A DNA stretch of 17,708 nucleotides from JBMNTU01 sp050945895 (GTDB lineage Bacteria > Bacillota > Clostridia > Christensenellales > Christensenellaceae), in contig JBMNTU010000043.1 of NCBI GenBank assembly GCA_050945895.1, positions 1-17,708 of the forward strand, read 5' to 3'. The notes beneath the pieces are model-generated. The model made no database searches. It had not been told where the DNA came from and saw only the letters and a list, made by a program, of their open reading frames with translations. The position numbers and the translations under genes are program-made. Positions 13,686 through 17,708 of this stretch are shown piece by piece. Each line of letters begins with the position of its first letter. Positions within the stretch are counted from its first letter, which is position 1.

Positions 13686-15005
13686 GTGGCTTGTATCTCA
13701 GTGATTGGAACAGGATATGTTGGTCTTGTAAGCGGAACGATGTTTGCCGAGTTGGGACACGTGGTTTGCTGCTGTGACAGCGATTCTGAAAAAATAAAAA
13801 ATATTGAAAACGGCGTTATGCCCATTTATGAACCGGGATTGAAGGCCTTGGTAGAAAAAAATAAAAATGAAGGCAGGCTTGTGTTTTGCAGTGATATCGA
13901 AGATGCGGTGAAGCGTGGAGATAGCATTTTTATTGCGGTAGGCACACCAATGGGAGAAAATCATATGGCGGACCTTTCTGCCGTATACGAGGTTGCACGA
14001 AGCATTGGCAGGCATATGGATGCATACAAGGTCATCGTTGATAAGTCTACGGTACCGGTAGGCACGGCGAAGGAAATAACAAAAATCATTGATGATGAGC
14101 TAAAAAGGCGGGAACTGTCAATCGATTTTGAAGTGGTGTCCAATCCGGAATTTCTGCGCGAGGGAACCGCAGTAAATGATTTTTCCAATCCGGAGCGTAT
14201 AGTTGTTGGCGTGCGTTCGGAAAAAGCGCAAAAGATGGTGGAAGAAGTATATGCGCCCCTTACGGGCAGGGGAGTGGAGTTGATTGTTACCACGCCCGAA
14301 ACTGCCGAGATGATCAAATATGCGTGCAATGCCTTTTTGGCGGTAAAAATAGCATATATAAACGAGTTTTCCGGCCTGTGTGAAGTGACGGGAGCCAATG
14401 TGCAGGATGTTGCGTATGCAATGGGCTTGGACGCACGTATTGCTCCCCAGTTTTTGCAGGTTGGCCCGGGGTTTGGGGGGAGCTGCTTTCCCAAAGATAC
14501 ACGCGCGATTTCGGCTACTGCAAAGCAGCATGGTTTGGAACTGCGCTTGGTTGATTCGGCAATTGAAGCAAACGAGGCGCAGAAGGAGCGGATGTACCTG
14601 AAAATAAAAAAGGAACTGGGGAACGTAGCAGGGCTTACGCTGTCTTTTTTGGGTGTAACATTTAAACCGGGAACGGACGATATGCGCGATGCGCCTGCGC
14701 TGACGATCATTCCAAAGCTTGCCGCCGATGGCGCGAAAATACGGATATATGACCCGAAAGGCAGCGGACAGGCAAAGCAGTATTTTTCAGACATTGAAAC
14801 GATCGTATACGAGTATGATGCAATGTCTGCGGTGAAGGACGCCGATGCGGCAATCCTTCTGACGCATTGGGAGGAATTCAAAACATTGAACTATGCAAAA
14901 GTCCGTTCGGCAATGAAGGGAGATGTTTTCTTTGACCTGAGGAATTTCCTGGATGTAAAGCTGATGAAAAACTGTGGATTCAAGTATATTGGAGTTGGAA
15001 AGTAA
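13686..15005 (+). CDS. ugd: UDP-glucose 6-dehydrogenase
   Basis: Oxidises UDP-glucose to UDP-glucuronate with two NAD+, supplying uronic acid for surface polysaccharides. It has 439 residues, normal for the family. The GTG start at 13686 has AAGGAG 8 nt upstream. The Rossmann motif GTGYVG is at 8-13, STVPVGT at 121-127 and NPEFLREG from 153. The catalytic set is Lys211/Asn215 (MIKYACNAF) and the nucleophile Cys267 in GFGGSCFPKDTRA. The C-terminal UDP-binding half has FLGVTFKPGTDDMRDAP. It lies 64 nt after the methyltransferase and is probably cotranscribed; TTGACA at 13645-13650 has no good -10. It ends at a bidirectional terminator shared with the convergent PadR operon. No glucuronosyltransferase can be named in the window, so the polymer is unknown. 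Confidence 0.96.
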   Translation: MACISVIGTGYVGLVSGTMFAELGHVVCCCDSDSEKIKNIENGVMPIYEPGLKALVEKNKNEGRLVFCSDIEDAVKRGDSIFIAVGTPMGENHMADLSAVYEVARSIGRHMDAYKVIVDKSTVPVGTAKEITKIIDDELKRRELSIDFEVVSNPEFLREGTAVNDFSNPERIVVGVRSEKAQKMVEEVYAPLTGRGVELIVTTPETAEMIKYACNAFLAVKIAYINEFSGLCEVTGANVQDVAYAMGLDARIAPQFLQVGPGFGGSCFPKDTRAISATAKQHGLELRLVDSAIEANEAQKERMYLKIKKELGNVAGLTLSFLGVTFKPGTDDMRDAPALTIIPKLAADGAKIRIYDPKGSGQAKQYFSDIETIVYEYDAMSAVKDADAAILLTHWEEFKTLNYAKVRSAMKGDVFFDLRNFLDVKLMKNCGFKYIGVGK

Positions 15006-15013
15006 GAGTGAAC

Positions 15014-15046
15014 AAAAAGAGCGCTGCCAGGCAGCGCTCTTTTTTT
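15014..15046. terminator. Bidirectional terminator between ugd and the PadR operon
   Basis: AAAAAGAGCGCTGC-CAG-GCAGCGCTCTTTTT, a perfect 14-bp stem with T-runs on both strands. It is placed 8 nt after the ugd stop and 22 nt after the end of the convergent DUF4097 gene. Confidence 0.94.
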
Positions 15047-15068
15047 GCCGATTTCTCTGTAATGTGTG

Positions 15069-16124
15069 CTATTTTTTAGTGATGCGCAGGTCGCCGGATA
15101 CGGTATCTACGCCGATTTGAATTGTTTCATTTGCATAGGCATCGTTGTATACTTCAAATCCGTTATATTGTACCCGCCCGGAGATGGAATCGAAATCCAC
15201 TTCAAACCCGTCGTTTTCCGGCAAATCTATTTCCACTTCGCCGGACATGGTTCCAATCTTAATTTCTTGGAGAGCCTGCGCATCGCGGCATGCAAGACGC
15301 ACGTTGCCGCTGGCTGTATCCACGTCAAACACGCGCAAACCGGAGATTTCTGCCGCAACCGACCCGGATGCCGTATCTACTTTCAAACTTTCCGTCTGGG
15401 CGTTTACCGTTATGCTTCCGCTGGAAGTGTCGATATCCATGTTTCTTTCGCAAACGCCGGATACCGTTATATCACCGGAGGCGCTGTCTATTTTGAGCTG
15501 CTTGCAGTCGACATCTTCTATTTTTACACGGCCGGATGCGGTATCGACTTCAACATCCTTTGCATTAACGCCGGAAAGGGAGGTTTCGCCCGAGGCCGTA
15601 TCGATACGAAGTAAGGCGTACTTTCCGCCGCCTGCATGCACGTAGCCGGAAGCGGTGGAACACTTTATGTTCAAACCGGATTTCTGCGGTATATAAAGCT
15701 TGATCGTGCTGCGGGGCCGAATGCCTGTAATGATTTTTCCATAGTTGCCGCTTTGTATTGCAAGCTCGCTCCCAATGGTGCCAAACCGCATAATGTCTTC
15801 ATCTGGCAGCGCCGCGTCGCTTATCTGCTCTACACGAACGATATCCTTGTCCCAGACGGTTACTTCAATATTTTCCTGTTGAAAGTTCAAGTCTATACCG
15901 CTGATGCCTGCCGTATCTGTTTCGTAGGATGTTCCTTTTTGGGCGTCTTCGGGCAACCTGCCGCCGCTGGCGAAACCGCCAAAATGAAAACCGCTACAGT
16001 TGAAGGATACCCACTCGGACTGGTTCCATCCGAGACCAGAGCTTGGAGCCATGCCCCATATCATGAATCCTGTCAGCGCAACGATGACAATAACAAGAAT
16101 AATCGTCAAAACCTTTTTGCTCAT
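15069..16124 (-). CDS. DUF4097-family beta-repeat protein, membrane-anchored
   Basis: 351 residues. A short basic start and one N-terminal helix (about residues 5-25, LTIILVIVIVALTGFMIWGM) act as an anchor or signal; the rest lies outside. From about residue 160 there are ten copies of a D-T/S-x-SG motif (for example DTASGETSL, DTASGRVKI, DSASGDITV, DTSSGSITV), spaced about 19 residues apart in the central copies, typical of the DUF4097 right-handed beta-solenoid often annotated as putative adhesin. Function in this family is unproven; a role in envelope stress sensing is suspected where it sits with PadR and HAAS proteins. GGAGG 7 nt before ATG 16124 overlaps the end of the upstream gene (11-nt gap), so translation is coupled. 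It is the last gene of the operon. Confidence 0.9.
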   Translation of the reverse strand: MSKKVLTIILVIVIVALTGFMIWGMAPSSGLGWNQSEWVSFNCSGFHFGGFASGGRLPEDAQKGTSYETDTAGISGIDLNFQQENIEVTVWDKDIVRVEQISDAALPDEDIMRFGTIGSELAIQSGNYGKIITGIRPRSTIKLYIPQKSGLNIKCSTASGYVHAGGGKYALLRIDTASGETSLSGVNAKDVEVDTASGRVKIEDVDCKQLKIDSASGDITVSGVCERNMDIDTSSGSITVNAQTESLKVDTASGSVAAEISGLRVFDVDTASGNVRLACRDAQALQEIKIGTMSGEVEIDLPENDGFEVDFDSISGRVQYNGFEVYNDAYANETIQIGVDTVSGDLRITKK

Positions 16125-16135
16125 AATTTCCTCCG

Positions 16136-16780
16136 CTATTTATACAGCTGTATCTTTATAAGCTGCTCGATTGCTGCGCCGATAATAAAGAGCACCCATG
16201 TAATGTACCACGCGCCGGTTGTAAAGCTCAGGATAAAATATACGGCAAAAATAATAGGCCACAGTACACCGGAATAGACATTCTTTTTTTTCACTTTATC
16301 ATCATTTTCGGCCTTCCACTCCTTAAACTCCTCTACAAGTGTGTCGTCCATCTTCTGGTATGGAGTGAACATCGAGTTGCTGTACACTTTGATTCCCGTT
16401 GCAACGGCAACGCATACGAGCAACAGAATCAGGCCTGTCAGCCAGTAGCCGGCGACAGCAAAGCTGATGATAAAAACCGGACTGAGTATATATAATGCCA
16501 CGGCGATTGCATTGTATTTTGCGGCGCGCCTTTGGTTTACACTGTCTATTTCCTTGTCCTCTTTGCTCTTTTCGTAAAGTCCGCTAATAAGCTCGTCTAC
16601 GTTACCTACGCTGCGTTTGACAATTTCAAATGCCTCTTCCTCTGTTGCACCGCTTGTGCGCAGATCGCCGTATTTGTCCATAAGGTTCGAATAAATCTCT
16701 TGCCTCAGCTCAATGGACAGCTTTGTTTTTGGTGCGTCTGCAAAGAGTCCTTCAACATATTTGCGTATTTTTTCTTCCAT
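16136..16780 (-). CDS. HAAS/DUF1700-like membrane protein
   Basis: 214 residues. The N-terminal 65 residues are a helical cytosolic domain with LRQEIYSNLMDKYGDLRTSG, ATEEEAFEIVKRSVG and NVDELI. This is the pattern of HAAS/DUF1700 domains, also called permease prefix domain 1, which accompany PadR regulators in Firmicutes. Four predicted membrane helices follow in two pairs (about 90-135 and 170-212), separated by a charged cytosolic loop (KEWKAENDDKVKKK). It lies between PadR and the DUF4097 protein in the same operon, the classic arrangement. Ribosome site GGAGG is 11 nt before the ATG. The molecular role is unknown; it may hold or regulate the DUF4097 protein at the membrane. Confidence 0.85.
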   Translation of the reverse strand: MEEKIRKYVEGLFADAPKTKLSIELRQEIYSNLMDKYGDLRTSGATEEEAFEIVKRSVGNVDELISGLYEKSKEDKEIDSVNQRRAAKYNAIAVALYILSPVFIISFAVAGYWLTGLILLLVCVAVATGIKVYSNSMFTPYQKMDDTLVEEFKEWKAENDDKVKKKNVYSGVLWPIIFAVYFILSFTTGAWYITWVLFIIGAAIEQLIKIQLYK

Positions 16781-16802
16781 GATTGTTTTACCTCCATTCC
16801 GG

Positions 16803-17123
16803 TTAAATCAGGCTGTCGATGAGTCGTTTGCTTTTTTCCCATTCCTCTTTGTTTCGTTCGTAAAGCGCACGGCCAAGTGGGGTAATGTGGTAGTAGCGCC
16901 TTCGCGCGCCGGTCGTTTCATCGCCCCAGTAGGATTCGATCATGTCGCTGCTCTCCAGCCTGCGGAATGCTGAATAGAGTGTGGCCTCTTTCAACTCATA
17001 TTCGTTGTTTGTTGCCAGCTGTATGCTCTTGTTGATCTCGTAGCCATAGCTGTCCTTTTTGAGGAGCTGTGCAAGTATGATGGTTTCTGTATGCCCTCGT
17101 ATGAGGTCGGAAGTAATAGACAT
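16803..17123 (-). CDS. PadR-family transcriptional regulator
   Basis: 106-residue winged-helix protein, probably repressor of its own operon. The PadR hallmarks are LAQLLKKDSYGYEINKSI, ELKEATLYSAFRRLESSDMI (recognition-helix region) and the wing GARRRYYHITPLGRALYE. The ATG at 17123 is chosen because AAAGGAG lies 8 nt upstream; the ATG six codons earlier (17141) overlaps that site and has none of its own. It is 19 nt after the small membrane peptide gene and 22 nt before the HAAS gene. The C-terminal dimerisation helix is short, as in the small PadR-s2 type. No ligand can be inferred. Confidence 0.93.
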   Translation of the reverse strand: MSITSDLIRGHTETIILAQLLKKDSYGYEINKSIQLATNNEYELKEATLYSAFRRLESSDMIESYWGDETTGARRRYYHITPLGRALYERNKEEWEKSKRLIDSLI

Positions 17124-17142
17124 CCGTAATTCTCCTTTCATT

Positions 17143-17280
17143 TTATAAGATATATTTTGTACGACCGGGGGAGGGAGGTTTGCTATGTTTTATAGCTTTC
17201 AGGCAAAAAAGCAAACCCACAATTGTCATAAGCAGCAAAGAACAAAGACTGGAAATTCCGGTAATAGCCTTGAGCATCAT
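17143..17280 (-). CDS. Small membrane peptide, 45 aa, first gene of the PadR operon
   Basis: ATG at 17280 follows a strong AGGAGGGG 6 nt upstream and runs to TAA at 17143-17145, 19 nt before the padR start. The peptide starts MMLKAITGISSLCSLLLMTI and continues VGLLFCLKAIKHSKPP, giving one hydrophobic helix (about residues 5-28) and a basic, proline-containing tail, so the C-terminus probably faces the cytosol. The promoter lies directly upstream, so this is the first translated gene of the operon. The only alternative start is the adjacent second ATG. I recognise no family. Possible roles are a partner of the HAAS protein or a sensor for PadR; neither is shown. Confidence 0.7.
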   Translation of the reverse strand: MMLKAITGISSLCSLLLMTIVGLLFCLKAIKHSKPPSPGRTKYIL

Positions 17281-17300
17281 GCGCTTCCCCTCCTACGACA

Positions 17301-17350
17301 TTTAAAATATATCGCCTTACATGTTACAGTATAATTAAAAATACATCGCC
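17301..17350 (-). repeat. 16-bp direct repeat in the PadR operon promoter, candidate operator
   Basis: TTTAAAATATATCGCC (17301-17316) and TTAAAAATACATCGCC (17335-17350) match at 14 of 16 positions and are 34 bp apart, on the same face of the helix. On the minus strand the first copy fills the -35/-10 spacer and the second lies just after the transcription start, well placed for PadR autorepression. Confidence 0.5.
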
Positions 17351-17356
17351 TGTCAA
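17328..17356 (-). promoter_or_regulatory. Sigma-A promoter of the PadR operon
   Basis: On the minus strand, TTGACA (17356-17351), 17-bp spacer, TATACT (17333-17328), with an AT-rich stretch upstream that could act as an UP element. Transcription would start near 17321, about 40 nt before the small peptide ATG. GTAACATG immediately follows the -10. Confidence 0.82.
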
Positions 17357-17483
17357 GGTATATTGAAATATAATATATATAAAAGCATAACCCATGACTG
17401 TGAGTGGTAGCACATAGCTTTAGGAGATAAGCGACGGTTTTTGGCTCAAAAAAAACTTTTTTAACAATTCTTTAGCTAATATA

Positions 17484-17530
17484 AAACCACCTCTCTTTAA
17501 CCGATGTACCAGTCAAATAAGAGGTGGTTT
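17484..17530. repeat. 11-bp inverted repeat with 25-nt loop
   Basis: AAACCACCTCT (17484-17494) and AGAGGTGGTTT (17520-17530) are perfect complements. On the minus strand the stem is followed by TTTTATATT, so it could be a long-loop terminator for a minus-strand gene from the right. It could also be the end of a mobile-element relic. The rest of 17400-17651 is AT-rich and holds no gene I can support. Confidence 0.4.
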
Positions 17531-17651
17531 GTATATCATGCATTACAGTTTTTTAATGTGGGTGATAGGTCATCATCTGGCAAATGTATTTTATAACACA
17601 GCCATTTTAGGCTCTACGGTAAATTGTGTGGGAAACTAACTCTGCAAACAG

Positions 17652-17681
17652 TTGAAAATCCAGGGACAAAGCCGCTATAAT
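17652..17681 (+). promoter_or_regulatory. Promoter directed out of the right edge
   Basis: TTGAAA (17652-17657), 18-bp spacer, TATAAT (17676-17681). It implies a plus-strand gene beginning beyond base 17708. Confidence 0.5.
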
Positions 17682-17708
17682 TGTGTGCAGCAAATCAAAA
17701 CGCCAGGG

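Noticed and set aside
17457..17466. A8-C-T6 tract as a terminator
   Set aside because: It is self-complementary only through A-T pairs, with no GC stem, so it is unlikely to terminate.
17538..17639. 33-residue plus ORF after the AGAGGTGG arm
   Set aside because: The apparent ribosome site is simply the right arm of the inverted repeat, and the product has no recognisable character.
17607..17708. 33-codon open minus frame running off the right edge, possible C-terminus of a gene
   Set aside because: It is too short to judge, and a good plus-strand promoter (17652-17681) lies across it. The nearby inverted repeat could be its terminator, so it is not excluded.

Overview
The window looks like chromosomal DNA from a low-to-mid GC Firmicute of the Clostridia type. 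The signs are sigma-A style promoters (TTGACA/TATAAT), strong GGAGG ribosome binding sites, GC-hairpin/T-run terminators, a sortase-anchored surface protein with a PKTGD-type signal, a nifS-like gene coupled to thiI without a rhodanese domain, and a PadR-controlled operon with HAAS (DUF1700-like) and DUF4097 proteins. Closer placement is not possible from the sequence alone. I see no tRNA, rRNA, CRISPR array or intact insertion sequence.

Layout. 1-852: the C-terminal end of a membrane-anchored family 2 glycosyltransferase and a small acidic cytosolic protein of unknown function, closed by a hairpin terminator. 894-1046: a short minus-strand reading frame that may be the relic of a convergent gene. 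1009-3374: a cysteine desulfurase and ThiI, the sulfur relay pair for tRNA 4-thiouridine and/or thiamine, read from a promoter so close to the start codon that the mRNA may be leaderless. 3375-8630: a regulated leader (promoter with an overlapping inverted repeat, a 25-codon ORF, then a hairpin terminator) in front of a 1568-residue secreted, cell-wall-anchored surface protein.

8688-15046 is an envelope glycan region. A GT-C-like polytopic membrane protein (+) converges on a two-gene minus operon: a polyprenol-phosphate-sugar-synthase-like GT2 preceded by an LPG_synthase_TM (flippase-like) protein. Divergent to that operon are a SAM methyltransferase, whose first 20 codons are joined to the rest only by a -1 shift at an A-run, and UDP-glucose 6-dehydrogenase. 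A plausible division of labour is that the GT2 charges a lipid carrier, a membrane protein translocates it, the GT-C enzyme transfers the sugar outside the membrane, and Ugd supplies UDP-glucuronate. This is inferred from families and neighbourhood.

15069-17356 is a minus-strand operon: near-consensus promoter, a previously unlisted 45-residue membrane peptide, PadR repressor, HAAS/DUF1700-like membrane protein, and a DUF4097 beta-repeat protein. Its promoter carries a direct repeat and a 9-mer (CATGTTACA) that also occurs twice, as an inverted repeat, at the promoter of the giant surface protein. The last 350 bases hold no convincing gene, only an 11-bp inverted repeat and a promoter pointing out of the window.

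The observations most worth checking are the A-run frameshift in the methyltransferase, the small membrane peptide plus repeated operator of the PadR operon, the shared 9-mer linking it to the surface protein, and the leader ORF/terminator ahead of that protein.
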